A DNA stretch of 64,000 bases, from contig MTLP01000032.1 in NCBI GenBank assembly GCA_002009975.1, forward strand, positions 62,001 through 126,000, given 5' to 3'. The position numbers were made by a program, and so were the translations under genes. This document shows positions 35,873 through 45,062 of the stretch, piece by piece. The notes beneath the pieces were generated by a model. The model searched no databases. It worked only from the letters and a program-made list of their open reading frames with translations, and was not told the DNA's origin. Numbering within the stretch: position 1 is the first letter of the stretch; the number at the start of each line of letters is the position of its first letter. The DNA comes from Thermococcus sp. JdFR-02. Its GTDB lineage: Archaea; Methanobacteriota_B; Thermococci; Thermococcales; Thermococcaceae.

Positions 35873-35985
35873 AATTGCCAAAATACCACATCTCTTTACT
35901 TTATAAACATTACATGATATATGAACATTGTGCATTCAAATAATTAGGATTGATAAATTGGAGTTCTGATGATTTTACCATCCAA

Positions 35986-36948
35986 TCATACTTTCAATGC
36001 CCATTTAGCACTTTTCCAAAAGCTGATTATCCCTATACCGCTTCCCACAAGCCAAAGAACGGCGAATATAACGAACTTGAGCTCATGAAATTGCACTTCA
36101 AGGATTGAGAACAACACTGCCGAGATCGTGAAAATGAGAGAAAGGACAAACAGCTGATAAAAATCAAGCTCACACTCAAGTCTTTCTATGTCTTCTCTCT
36201 TTGACCTCTTCAGTGCTCTGTAGATTAAACAGAATGTCAAAGCATAGAGTAACCAGATAACAGCCTGAGGCCCTATTTCTGGTATTGCTGCTGGATTTAT
36301 CCCAAAACCTAAAACTCCGTAGTATAACAGCAACACCGGAATTAAGAACTTAAGCTCCCTCTTTGTAGGAAGAAGTTCTTCCATATCACCGTCTCTACCG
36401 AATTTTTGCCTCCAAATGTAGATTAAAAGAAGAATAACTCCAAGCGTACTTACAGCAGATGTGAAAGATGCAAATGGTGATGGAGAGTTAGAGCTTTCGA
36501 GCATCCCAAATATAAAGGCAAAAAAGTAGGGTCTTTTGAGTAGTGTGCTTGGCAACACCTTCCTCTTAGATGTTAGCAGTTCAGCAACGCCTATAGGGAG
36601 TATAAAGGACATAAATGGGTGCCAGAAGAGTACTATTACAAGAACCTCAAAGATGCCTATGCCTCCAACGTGAATTGGCGACTCCCACTCGGGATTCCAC
36701 ACGACTTTGGTTATGTATGCCTCGTAGAGTCCAAAAATAACACCTGCTAAGTAGAGTGTTTCGAATCTTGGTTTCCCAAAGCGGTAAACAATTGAACCTA
36801 AAATTAGAGTGTGGAGTCCATAGAGGGGAAGAATTACAAGTAGTCCCCAGAAAGTAAAGAAAGGATAAAGAGTTGCTCCTATCGTAACTTCACCAAAGAA
36901 AGCTGAGAATGAAGCAATGATGAGCCAGAAAAAAGCCCTTCTCACCAT
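35986..36948 (-). CDS. hypothetical polytopic membrane protein
   Basis: The protein has 320 residues from the ATG at 36948, set by GGAGGTGAA; the frame to 37065 is not supported. About nine to ten membrane helices are visible, beginning RAFFWLIIASFSAFFGEVTI. Conserved-looking polar spots include YEAYITKVVWNPEW and FWHPFMSFILPIGVAELL. No family was recognised and no transport motif was seen. Confidence 0.7.
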   Translation of the reverse strand: MVRRAFFWLIIASFSAFFGEVTIGATLYPFFTFWGLLVILPLYGLHTLILGSIVYRFGKPRFETLYLAGVIFGLYEAYITKVVWNPEWESPIHVGGIGIFEVLVIVLFWHPFMSFILPIGVAELLTSKRKVLPSTLLKRPYFFAFIFGMLESSNSPSPFASFTSAVSTLGVILLLIYIWRQKFGRDGDMEELLPTKRELKFLIPVLLLYYGVLGFGINPAAIPEIGPQAVIWLLYALTFCLIYRALKRSKREDIERLECELDFYQLFVLSLIFTISAVLFSILEVQFHELKFVIFAVLWLVGSGIGIISFWKSAKWALKV

Positions 36949-37145
36949 TTCACCTCCACAACTCACCAACTCTTTTTTCAAGCCACCTCTTCTTTTTACT
37001 TTATGAGTTTTGACATATAAGAGGGTTATGGGTGTGAGAGTAGGACAAGGATAAAAATGAAACAATATGCAATTCTACTCTCCGACTGCTTTCTGTGCGA
37101 TAAACAGTACAATTTTGGAATAGTGTTCCATTTCATGCATTTTTT

Positions 37146-37163
37146 CTCGTCCTGAGAGGCGAG
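37146..37163. repeat. short hairpin in the 36949-37189 gap
   Basis: CTCG-T-CCT and AGG-CGAG pair around a GAG loop, with a one-base bulge. It follows a T-run on the plus strand (37141-37145). This is the most GC-rich spot in a 240-bp gap that otherwise shows nothing. It could help end transcription of the leftward gene at 37190, but there is no T-run on the correct side. Confidence 0.25.
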
Positions 37164-37189
37164 GCTTTCAGAAGAGTAATTATTGAGAA

Positions 37190-37774
37190 TTATAATAATT
37201 GTGGATTTTTCACTTTATATCTTGGTGATTGCAGAGGATTTACAAGTTTTATTTTGTGTGAACGGGTTATCCTAACAAGTTCTTCAATAGCACTTATCAG
37301 TTGAACGGATGCTTTTTTAGATTCATCCCAAGGCTCTGAGATAATAACCTCAAGTTGAATTGTTTCTTCACCTGAGCTTTTGATATCTTGGAGAATTGCC
37401 TCTTCTTGAGATGGAGATGGATAAAAATTGTGTGTAAAGTCTTTTCCTCCGTATATTTGAATCTGTGGGAATTTCTTAATGACTTCTTTCAAAAATTCTG
37501 CGGAAATCGATGAGACTTCTATAGCCATTACAAAATAAAGACCATCAAGTGTATATCCAACAACTCCATAAGGAAACCCAAATTCAGGTGTTGGATAATG
37601 TGCTGGCTCAAATTTACCATCAATAAGGATATAATTCTCAATTCCATACACTAATGGTCCTACAGAATATCCTTGTTCTGCAAGTTGTTTTCGTACATCT
37701 TCTGTGGTTTCCCACATTAAGTTAAATAATTGATGAATGCTTTTTTTGTGCTCCTTAACAAATTTAGTAAACAT
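37190..37774 (-). CDS. hypothetical protein, possibly DUF3201-like
   Basis: This 194-residue soluble protein has alternating strands and helices, with SVGPLVYGIENYILIDGKFE and HYPTPEFGFPYGVVGYTLDG. It may belong to DUF3201, a small Thermococcales family without known function; this is from memory of the pattern and is uncertain. The start ATG follows GGGGATATGCCAA. Confidence 0.6.
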   Translation of the reverse strand: MFTKFVKEHKKSIHQLFNLMWETTEDVRKQLAEQGYSVGPLVYGIENYILIDGKFEPAHYPTPEFGFPYGVVGYTLDGLYFVMAIEVSSISAEFLKEVIKKFPQIQIYGGKDFTHNFYPSPSQEEAILQDIKSSGEETIQLEVIISEPWDESKKASVQLISAIEELVRITRSHKIKLVNPLQSPRYKVKNPQLL

Positions 37775-37840
37775 TTGGCATATCCCCTTTGTTCTAATTC
37801 TTGTTGCCTCTTTATCAATATAATTTTCCTCATTTGGTTT

Positions 37841-37966
37841 TTACCTAAGATTTGGTGGTAAAATAATAATGGCTCCCCAAAACACAGACTTCCTTTCCTT
37901 TAACGTCTCTTCATAGACTTTTCTCCATATTTTTCTACCCTCTTTTGTTAGCCTTGTGATATTTGT
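37841..37966 (-). pseudogene. remnant of a winged-helix regulator (C-terminal fragment)
   Basis: An open stretch of 41 codons on the minus strand has no start codon and is preceded directly by TGA. Its product begins TNITRLTKEGRKIWRKVYEE, which looks like the wing and last helix of a PadR/MarR-type regulator. The rest of the domain is missing, so this is probably a decayed gene. Confidence 0.4.
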
Positions 37967-37992
37967 TCATGAAACACCTTAAACAATCCCCT

Positions 37993-38895
37993 TCAAATAG
38001 GTAATCTGCCAAACTCAACCTCTAAGGTTTGTGTAGTTCTCCATATAAACGCTCCCTCTCCCTTAAGAACATGCTTTCTCATATCTCCCTGTGGAACACC
38101 GTTTGCTTCATAAATCATGCTCTGCATGTCCGGATCGTTGTAAAGTACAAGTGTTGGACCGGGGGTGTTGAGAAGATTCTCCACAACGTACCTAGTTCCT
38201 AAAAGGGTGACTCTTCCCCTCATCGGCTGGGTCAACAGTGGAATAGCGGCGCTTCCAGGAGTTGTGTAGAACAGAACTGCAGCATCGTCAATTCCAATTA
38301 GGGTATTTCTTCTATCTCTCACCGCCGCTGCAAGAATCAAAAATGCCATTCCCACTAATGTTATGCTGTAAGCATTGCCAAAGTCCACTAAAATACTCTT
38401 TCCAAGCTCTGGAGGTTCACCTTTAAAGAAGACCTCATCCAGAAAAGTGTAGCTCTCCCGTATTACCTCTCCATAATGCGCCTTAGATGTAGCAACCTCT
38501 GAGGTGCTTTTAATCTTGCCCGCCAGTATATCTGAGTAAAGTTTATCCGTGAGCGATCGATCCAGTCCATAAATTGTTTGAATTATTGTTGCCGCAGTGT
38601 AGAAATCCTTTATCAGCCCTTTAGCCACCATTTTTATAGGATCCAAACCTGTTTCTTTATTGTCCTCTATCTTTATTACAGTATCAAACTTCTCTTTGGG
38701 ATGTTTTCCCCTTGTGTCAAAGAAGATCAGACCATAACCCTTCTCCAAGAACTTGTCTCCAATATAGTCTATGATTTTGGTGGGGTCATCATCGATGCCA
38801 AAAATCTTCAGTGTTCTACCGTGATAGGCAGGATCATAGTATATCTCCTTTTCTTCGTACTCCAGAATTTTTACAGCAAGTTTGCTGTATTTCAT
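37993..38895 (-). CDS. hypothetical protein with P-loop-like fold features
   Basis: This 300-residue protein is of no family I can name. The segments GLIFFDTRGKHPKEKFDTVIKI and a C-terminal ARG/GTRYVVENLLNTPGPTLVLY region recall HerA/FtsK-like ATPases, but no Walker A lysine is seen, so it may be a degenerate member. The start ATG at 38895 follows GGTGAGACTTT. The promoter has a perfect palindrome right after the TATA box, so it is probably regulated by its own or a nearby repressor. Confidence 0.6.
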   Translation of the reverse strand: MKYSKLAVKILEYEEKEIYYDPAYHGRTLKIFGIDDDPTKIIDYIGDKFLEKGYGLIFFDTRGKHPKEKFDTVIKIEDNKETGLDPIKMVAKGLIKDFYTAATIIQTIYGLDRSLTDKLYSDILAGKIKSTSEVATSKAHYGEVIRESYTFLDEVFFKGEPPELGKSILVDFGNAYSITLVGMAFLILAAAVRDRRNTLIGIDDAAVLFYTTPGSAAIPLLTQPMRGRVTLLGTRYVVENLLNTPGPTLVLYNDPDMQSMIYEANGVPQGDMRKHVLKGEGAFIWRTTQTLEVEFGRLPI

Positions 38896-38911
38896 AAAGT
38901 CTCACCAAGTT

Positions 38912-38937
38912 TTCATATGACATATGAAGTATAAACA
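38912..38937 (-). promoter_or_regulatory. promoter with palindromic operator
   Basis: TTCATATG-A-CATATGAA (38912-38928) is a perfect palindrome with 8-bp arms. On the minus strand it follows the TATA-like GTTTATA (38931-38937) and precedes the predicted start near 38908. Binding there would block initiation of the gene at 38895. Confidence 0.6.
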
Positions 38938-39006
38938 GTTTTTCATTAACTTCATCACGTCACTTTCAAGAGTTACTTCTTAATTCTGGTATAAAAAAGA
39001 AAAACA

Positions 39007-39795
39007 TCAAAATACAGAGTTTAATCTCCCACCATCAACGGGTATCATTGCACCATTTATGTACGAGCCGTATTCACTTGCCAAGAAAGCCACGAGATAG
39101 CCAATTTCTTCTGGCTCTCCCAAACGACCAAGGGGTATAGACTTAGTATATTCGCTTAATGCTTCCTCGAGTGTTTTTCCTTCCCTTACTGCTCTATCCT
39201 TTGCTAATTGTACTACCCTATCCGTTCTTATTATACCCGGCAGTATGCCATTTACGGTTATTCCATATTTTCCAACTTCTTTGGCTAAAGTTTTCACAAG
39301 CCCAGCCATTGATATTCTAACAACGTTGCTTAATGCTATGTTTGGAATTGGCTCTTTTATGGCAACACTTGTAGAATAAATTATTCTCCCCCATTTTTTC
39401 TCAATCATTTTTGGCAAAAGTGCTTTTGTTAGGTAAACAGCGGGATAGAGAAGTAAGTTTACAGCTTTTTCCCAATCCTCCATTCCCATCTCCATAAAGT
39501 ACCCGGGTTTAGGACCTCCAGTTGAGAAGAAGAAAATATCTATATCTCCAATATCTGCTATTTCTTTCACGCTTTTCTCTAAATCTTTCCTCTTTGTTAG
39601 GTCTGCGACAATATAAAAGGGCTTTCTTCCAGTAAGCTCTTTAATCCTTGCTTGAGCTCTCTTCAAGTTTTCCTCGCTTCTTGAAAGTAGTATAACATCA
39701 GCCCCAGCCATTGCTAAAACTTTTGCAACACCAAAGCCAATCCCTTTAGAAGAAGCAGTTGTAAAAGCTAACTTTCCATTAAGTCTTATCTCCAT
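39007..39795 (-). CDS. short-chain dehydrogenase/reductase with altered catalytic residues
   Basis: This 262-residue protein has a Rossmann fold with the cofactor loop TASSKGIG (residues 13-20) and ends SEYGSYINGAMIPVDGGRLN. The catalytic YxxxK is replaced: the aligned stretch reads LSNVVRIS, with Ser156 at the Tyr place and Arg160 at the Lys place. An atypical SDR subfamily with SN-x-x-R is known in archaea and bacteria. Classical oxidoreductase activity is therefore doubtful. The ATG follows GGTGATATT. Confidence 0.85.
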   Translation of the reverse strand: MEIRLNGKLAFTTASSKGIGFGVAKVLAMAGADVILLSRSEENLKRAQARIKELTGRKPFYIVADLTKRKDLEKSVKEIADIGDIDIFFFSTGGPKPGYFMEMGMEDWEKAVNLLLYPAVYLTKALLPKMIEKKWGRIIYSTSVAIKEPIPNIALSNVVRISMAGLVKTLAKEVGKYGITVNGILPGIIRTDRVVQLAKDRAVREGKTLEEALSEYTKSIPLGRLGEPEEIGYLVAFLASEYGSYINGAMIPVDGGRLNSVF

Positions 39796-39847
39796 AATAT
39801 CACCAATAAAATTTCATTCTTAAAGAATTATAAAGTTTTCACAACCA

Positions 39848-40810
39848 TTATTTCCTCGAAGAGTTTCTACTGGGTAATTTCCTCATGTAGAACCTTTTCC
39901 CTTCATACTCAAGTTCAATAAGCTTTCCCTCATTCAAAAGCTTTTCAACGATTCTCCAATCAACATTTGCTTTCCTTAAAAGTTCCTTCACAGCCTCTTC
40001 TCTCATCGGATGGACGCTTGTAATACTTAACAAGTCTTCTTCAATGTTTCCCGTAAAAGTGAAGGCATTTCCTTCGTAGCCAATTAAATATTCAACTCTA
40101 TCAACGACTTTTGCAAAAGTTTGAAATGCTTGGTTGATAATTTCTTCTTTTGCTGGCTTAACCCATTTTTCCGTTGGGGGTCTAGTGGGAATTGAGATAT
40201 ACGCTATATCGGGCTTTAACTCTTTCAAGAATTCTGCTATCTTCCCAAACTCATCTCCATAATTTATTCCATCAATTAGCATAGTTTCCGTTACAAGTTT
40301 ACCTTTGAACTCTTTTCTAAACTCTATCATGCTCTCCAAAATCATATCAAGCCTCAGACTTTTATGAGGTCTGTCTATTTTTCTCCACAGCTCTTCACTA
40401 ACAGCATCAATCTTTAAAGAGACAAAATTAAACCTTAGTAACTCTTCTCTAACATCATCACGCCAGATTAGAGAGGAGTTCGTTAAAATTGCAAGGGGAA
40501 TTTCAAGTTCTTTTAAAAGCTCAGCCTCCTTTCCAAGGTTTACATCCAATGTTGGTTCACCATCTGGAACAAAGGTAATATAGTCAATTCTCTCATTCCT
40601 TGCCTTTGCTTCTTCAACTTTTTTCTTAACATCTTTAAAAATAACTTCTGGCTTATAGAACTCTTTCCTTTTAACCTCCATCCTTAGGGTCTTCCCAACT
40701 TGACAATAAACACAAGCATAAGAACAAAACTTGTCGGGAATGTTGTTTACTCCAAGACTTTTTCCAAGTCTGCGAGAAGGAACAGGACCAAAGGCAATTA
40801 AAGTTTTCAT
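39848..40810 (-). CDS. radical SAM protein (COG0731-like)
   Basis: The protein has 320 residues from the ATG at 40810 (SD GGTG); the frame to 40822 overlaps this SD. The cluster motif is CSYACVYC, preceded by FGPVPSRRLGKSLGVNN, typical of this group. FVPDGEPTL and IDYITF follow. A C-terminal winged-helix-like region (VKELLRKANVDWRIVEKLLNEGKLIEL, in two helices) is present. The substrate is unknown. It lies behind a DtxR-type box, so iron control is likely. Confidence 0.82.
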   Translation of the reverse strand: MKTLIAFGPVPSRRLGKSLGVNNIPDKFCSYACVYCQVGKTLRMEVKRKEFYKPEVIFKDVKKKVEEAKARNERIDYITFVPDGEPTLDVNLGKEAELLKELEIPLAILTNSSLIWRDDVREELLRFNFVSLKIDAVSEELWRKIDRPHKSLRLDMILESMIEFRKEFKGKLVTETMLIDGINYGDEFGKIAEFLKELKPDIAYISIPTRPPTEKWVKPAKEEIINQAFQTFAKVVDRVEYLIGYEGNAFTFTGNIEEDLLSITSVHPMREEAVKELLRKANVDWRIVEKLLNEGKLIELEYEGKRFYMRKLPSRNSSRK

Positions 40811-40825
40811 GATGAGCACCAAAAT

Positions 40826-40853
40826 TAGGTTAATCTAACACTCTTTAAGGTTT
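40826..40853 (-). promoter_or_regulatory. promoter with DtxR-like box
   Basis: TTAGGTTAATCTAA (40826-40839) lies between the minus-strand TATA element CCTTAAAGA (about 40845-40853) and the start near 40824. It matches the boxes in front of feoA, nifX2 and minD. Confidence 0.7.
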
Positions 40854-40891
40854 TTGTTTCAATTATTACCCTTTCAACTCAATTCTTCGCT

Positions 40892-42097
40892 TTACTTTTT
40901 ATTTTTTGATAACATATTTTGAGACAGAGAAGAAAAATAAAGTCTAAGAAAATCTAACGTCATTAGATGGGCAAGAGTATTTGCCCAGAACAAGCCTCTT
41001 GGTGTTAAAATTAACCTGTTCCTCTTTATCTCAATCCATTTCCTTTCAAGTGCTAAGCTTATTGATGATGCAAAGTTTGTGATCTCAGCCTTCTTAATGG
41101 AAATTTCTCCCTCAAATAGCTTTGATATTATCTTTTCACCTTTATAAAGCTCTTCCGATAGTAGGAAAGTAATGGGAGTATAAGGACTCTTGATGTAGTG
41201 TCTTGTATGATGCGGATGAAAGATAGAGTGATTCTCTACATGACCCCCTGCTCCAGGACCAATACCTAAGAGCGGTTTTTCGAGACGCGTAAAGTATTTC
41301 GAGTAGTGAAATTCATCTTTTCCATTAGAGAAATGATTTATTGAAAGATGTCTGTAACCGTGTTCTAGTAAGTAGTTATAGGCTTCTAAAAAGTCTCGTT
41401 CGTTCTCCTCTACACTTGGATGTGGATATGAGTTCATAGCTTTGTTATAAACAAGAGGGTAAATCGATATCCCATCAACACCAACTTTAATAGCTTTCTT
41501 AACATCATCTAGCAAGATATTCTCATATGGTGTGTTATAAAGCAGATCAACTGAAACAACTTCAAAATACTCCTTTGCCAGCTCAAGCTTTTTAATCACT
41601 TCCTTTTCCTTGTTCCACCTTCCCAATATTGCTCTCATCTTATCATTAAAACTTTGTACTCCAAAACTTATCCTGTTAATACCAAATGATGCTAGGATCT
41701 CAGCTTTGTCTTTATTAAACTCGTTTATTGTGCTTTCAACGCTTATTTCTATAGGTTTATTGCTGTTTTCATAAATAAAATTCAATATTCTTTTAAACTC
41801 CTGAGTGGGTAAAAGAGTTGGAGTTCCCCCGCCAAAATATAAGACTTCAACTTTAAAGCTTCTAAACTTCCTCAATTCTCTCAAAATTGCACTAACATAA
41901 TGTTCATAGGGAAGTGTTGGATATTCCTTATAGAGTATGCAAAATCTACAATTTTGTAAGCAAAAAGGAACATGAATATACATTGCACCCTTTCTATTCT
42001 TAAATAACTGTGTCGGCTTAGTATCAACTTTCCTTCTAAAGTTATTGAATGGTGCTAATGCATGATGATGGGTTTTTATCCATACGATGTCTTTCAT
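40892..42097 (-). CDS. HemN/HemW-like radical SAM protein
   Basis: This 401-residue protein resembles oxygen-independent coproporphyrinogen oxidase: YIHVPFCLQNCRFC, then VEVLYFGGGTPTLL, RISFGVQSFND and VSVDLLYNTPYE. The cluster motif has three cysteines (CxxxCxxC); the fourth cysteine of true HemN is a leucine here, so it is more like HemW or another family member. No heme biosynthesis genes are nearby. The ATG follows AGGAGGAGC. Confidence 0.8.
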   Translation of the reverse strand: MKDIVWIKTHHHALAPFNNFRRKVDTKPTQLFKNRKGAMYIHVPFCLQNCRFCILYKEYPTLPYEHYVSAILRELRKFRSFKVEVLYFGGGTPTLLPTQEFKRILNFIYENSNKPIEISVESTINEFNKDKAEILASFGINRISFGVQSFNDKMRAILGRWNKEKEVIKKLELAKEYFEVVSVDLLYNTPYENILLDDVKKAIKVGVDGISIYPLVYNKAMNSYPHPSVEENERDFLEAYNYLLEHGYRHLSINHFSNGKDEFHYSKYFTRLEKPLLGIGPGAGGHVENHSIFHPHHTRHYIKSPYTPITFLLSEELYKGEKIISKLFEGEISIKKAEITNFASSISLALERKWIEIKRNRLILTPRGLFWANTLAHLMTLDFLRLYFSSLSQNMLSKNKK

Positions 42098-42152
42098 CCT
42101 GAGCTCCTCCTAGTAATTAAAAAAGATAGAGAAAGCGTGATGCTCATGGTCA

Positions 42153-42581
42153 CTAAACTTTTACTGGTTTCTTTGAAACATCCTTAACTGACAAGTACGC
42201 AAAGATTGAAAGAAGCCCTAGTACTAGATAAGATGTTACATCATCCAATGGAGTCCATCCAATGAAGTCTTCGCTCTTTAGGAGATATGCTTCAATCGCA
42301 TCAGCACTAATAACAAGCAAAGCTAGTATGGCTAGTCCAATGCTTAAAATTGAGCCGGCATAAAGATAGGATGTTGCTTTAAAGTCATTTTTCAATGCCT
42401 TTTTGAACCCTGTTAAGTAAATTGCACTTATTGTTAACAATACAAAACCAACAAATAAATCTCCTGTTGGGGACACTATCACTGTCGTTTCTCTTCCAAA
42501 GTAGCTTAAGCTTTCTATCATGCTGTAAATAAGATAGAGAAAGCCAAAGATTAAGGTTAAATATTTAACGGTTTTTTTCAT
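42153..42581 (-). CDS. four-helix membrane protein of the feo operon
   Basis: This 142-residue protein has four hydrophobic helices (about 7-27, 36-57, 71-92, 115-132). Its ATG overlaps the end of feoB by 4 bp, so it is cotranscribed with iron transport genes. No family was recognised. A helper role for FeoB is inferred from position alone. Confidence 0.7.
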   Translation of the reverse strand: MKKTVKYLTLIFGFLYLIYSMIESLSYFGRETTVIVSPTGDLFVGFVLLTISAIYLTGFKKALKNDFKATSYLYAGSILSIGLAILALLVISADAIEAYLLKSEDFIGWTPLDDVTSYLVLGLLSIFAYLSVKDVSKKPVKV

Positions 42582-44590
42582 AGTAATGCACCTCCCATTA
42601 ACACTATCACTAATGCCACTAAGTAAGCTAACAGCAATTCATAGAGAAGAGCAAAGAGTGCCCATTTTGTTCCAGCTTCCTGCTTAATTACACCAATTGT
42701 AGCAACACAAGGGACGTAAATTAGAACAAAAGCCATGAAAGCAAAAGCGGCTACTGGAGTAAAAGCACTACTTGATGCTAAAGCATAAGGTAAGCTCTCT
42801 TCTCCAACCCCATAAAGTATTCCCATTGTTCCAACAACAACCTCCTTAGCAAGAAAACCAAAGAACAAAGCCACTCCAGCTTTCCAGTCCCATCCAAATG
42901 GTTTGAATATTGGTTCCAAGGCACGTCCTATTGTTGCAACCCACGACTTTGCTAATAATTCACCACTTTCAAGTGCGTTTGAACCAAGATATCCACTTGG
43001 TCCAGTGACTGATAAAAGCCAGACTATAATCATCGTTGCAAAGATTATCGTTCCAGCTTTTTTCAAGAATTTTTCTGTCCTTGTCCAAGTAACTCCAAAT
43101 ATTGTTCTCCAATTGGGTTTGTTATATGGAGGCAATTCCATGACAAAATGCGAAGGCTGTCCTTTGAATATAAACCCCCTAAAGAGCCAAGCAAGGATTA
43201 AAGCTAAGAGTATGCCCAAGATATACATGCTTGTTATCACCGTTCCTTCTCTTCCCATAAAAAATGCCCCTGCGAACAGAGCATAAACAGGTAAACGTGC
43301 ACTACATGACATTAAGGGATTAATTAAGATTGTTAATATTCTGTCCTTCTCATCTTCAAGTGTTCTTGTTGCCATTATTGCTGGAACATTACATCCAAAG
43401 CCCATTATCATTGGTACAACGGATTTTCCATGTAATCCAAATCTGTGCATCACTCTATCCATAACAAAAGCTGCCCTTGCCATGTATCCGCTATCCTCAA
43501 GCCAAGAAAACACTAGGAATAGAAAGGCAATCGGAGGTAAAAACACTAAAACACTCCCCAGCCCTGCTAGTATTCCATCTCTTAAAAGTGAAGCTAAAGC
43601 ATCATTGCCTATACCACTTCCAACTACACCACCAAGCCATCCAAAGAATGCGTCTATTATATCGCTAAACGGTGCTGAAACGTCAAAAGTAAATTTAAAT
43701 GCCATCCACATTAGGCTGAAAAATACTGGAATGCCTAGATACTTGTGAGTGAATACTTCATCAAGCATTTCAGTAAAGGTAATTCTTTCTTCTTTCTTAG
43801 TAACAGCTTTTTTTGCAATTTCACTAATTATTTTATACCTCTCATCAGCTAACGCGAGTTCGATATCATCATATTTTTTGTGCAAATCGTTGAACACATC
43901 AATTAAGGTTTTTAGTACATCATCTCTCATTTTACTCTTTTCAATTATTGCTCTTACATCGCTATCTTCTTCTAATAGTTTTATTGCAAGCCATCTCAAG
44001 TTATACTGTCTAGTTAATTTCTCATCTTTTTCCAAAACCTTAATTAGCTTCTTTATATAAGGTTCGAAGTTTGGATATTCGACTATCGGTGGTTTTTTGT
44101 CAAGAGATTTTGCGATTCTTTCTTTTAATTTATCAATGCCTTCTCCTTTTGAAGCAATTGTTGGAACAACAGGAACACCTAATAACTCTTCAAGTTTTTC
44201 TGGATTTACATTATACCCTTTCTCTTCTGAAATATCAATTTTGTTTAAGGCTATAACAACATTTGCCCCAATTTCAAGAAGCTGTAAAGCCAAATAGAGA
44301 TTTCTTTCGAGATTTGACGCATCTATAATGTCAACAACAACTTTTGGTTTCTCTTGGACAATAAAATTTCTTGCAATCTTTTCATCAATAGAATAGGCGG
44401 TTAAACCGTAAACTCCAGGTAAGTCAACAACCCTAAACTTTATTCCTTTGTGCTCAAGTTCTCCTTCTTTTTTCTCAACTGTTACTCCAGGCCAATTACC
44501 AATGTGTTGCCTTAAACCAGTTAAAGCATTGAAGATAGTAGTCTTACCAGTATTGGGATTCCCAATTAAAGCTATTACTACTTCTTTCAT
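42578..44590 (-). CDS. feoB: ferrous iron transport protein B
   Basis: This 670-residue protein has an N-terminal GTPase domain (GNPNTGKTTIFN as G1; VDLPGVYGL as G3; ALNKIDI as G4), a helical linker and a C-terminal membrane part with Gate motifs such as GYMARAAFVMDR and GFGCNVPAIMATRT. It imports Fe2+. The ATG follows GGAGGTGAAAGA and overlaps the feoA2 stop. Control through DtxR-like boxes upstream of feoA1 is likely. Confidence 0.95.
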   Translation of the reverse strand: MKEVVIALIGNPNTGKTTIFNALTGLRQHIGNWPGVTVEKKEGELEHKGIKFRVVDLPGVYGLTAYSIDEKIARNFIVQEKPKVVVDIIDASNLERNLYLALQLLEIGANVVIALNKIDISEEKGYNVNPEKLEELLGVPVVPTIASKGEGIDKLKERIAKSLDKKPPIVEYPNFEPYIKKLIKVLEKDEKLTRQYNLRWLAIKLLEEDSDVRAIIEKSKMRDDVLKTLIDVFNDLHKKYDDIELALADERYKIISEIAKKAVTKKEERITFTEMLDEVFTHKYLGIPVFFSLMWMAFKFTFDVSAPFSDIIDAFFGWLGGVVGSGIGNDALASLLRDGILAGLGSVLVFLPPIAFLFLVFSWLEDSGYMARAAFVMDRVMHRFGLHGKSVVPMIMGFGCNVPAIMATRTLEDEKDRILTILINPLMSCSARLPVYALFAGAFFMGREGTVITSMYILGILLALILAWLFRGFIFKGQPSHFVMELPPYNKPNWRTIFGVTWTRTEKFLKKAGTIIFATMIIVWLLSVTGPSGYLGSNALESGELLAKSWVATIGRALEPIFKPFGWDWKAGVALFFGFLAKEVVVGTMGILYGVGEESLPYALASSSAFTPVAAFAFMAFVLIYVPCVATIGVIKQEAGTKWALFALLYELLLAYLVALVIVLMGGALL

Positions 44591-44814
44591 TCTTTCACCT
44601 CCACGTAGATTTTCATAGCTATACCTCTTCCAAGAGCAATTTGTCCTCCTTTGACTGAAATAATTAAAGGGCCAGCCATTTGATTCCTAACAACGAAAAT
44701 TTCACTTCCTGGATTTAGTCCCATATCAACGAGTTTTCTAAAAATTCCATGTCCTCCAGCGAAGTATTTTAGGATCACTCTCTTTCCTTCTCCTACAAAA
44801 GCTAATGGAAACAT
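44587..44814 (-). CDS. feoA: FeoA-domain protein 2
   Basis: This 75-residue SH3-like FeoA protein is recognised by KLVDMGLNPGSEIFVVRNQMAGPLII-type layout and the closing GIAMKIYVEV. It follows feoA1 with no gap (TGA then ATG) and overlaps feoB by 4 bp. It probably binds the FeoB GTPase region. Confidence 0.9.
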   Translation of the reverse strand: MFPLAFVGEGKRVILKYFAGGHGIFRKLVDMGLNPGSEIFVVRNQMAGPLIISVKGGQIALGRGIAMKIYVEVKE

Positions 44815-45027
44815 TCACTCCACCTCTATATATCCAGCTTCTTCAAGTCGGAGCGAAAGTTTATACCCTCTAACTTCAATTTCTATAGGATCTCCGAGTG
44901 GGGCTCTCTTAATTACCCTAATTTTAGTTCCTGGTGTAAGCCCCATGTCTAAAAGACGAGTCTTAGGACCTCCAGCAATTCTCCTAACTTTTACAACTTC
45001 TCCAGGCATAACTTCATTCAATCTCAT
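44815..45027 (-). CDS. feoA: FeoA-domain protein 1
   Basis: The protein has 70 residues from the ATG at 45027 (SD GGGGTGGG); the frame to 45057 is not supported. It has MRLNEVMPGEVVKVRRI and LLDMGLTPGTKIRVIKR, typical of FeoA. It is the first gene of the iron operon and lies downstream of several DtxR-like boxes. Two feoA genes in tandem are common in Thermococcales. Confidence 0.9.
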   Translation of the reverse strand: MRLNEVMPGEVVKVRRIAGGPKTRLLDMGLTPGTKIRVIKRAPLGDPIEIEVRGYKLSLRLEEAGYIEVE

Positions 45028-45062
45028 ATGCCCACCCCCATGGACACTTTCATACATATCTG

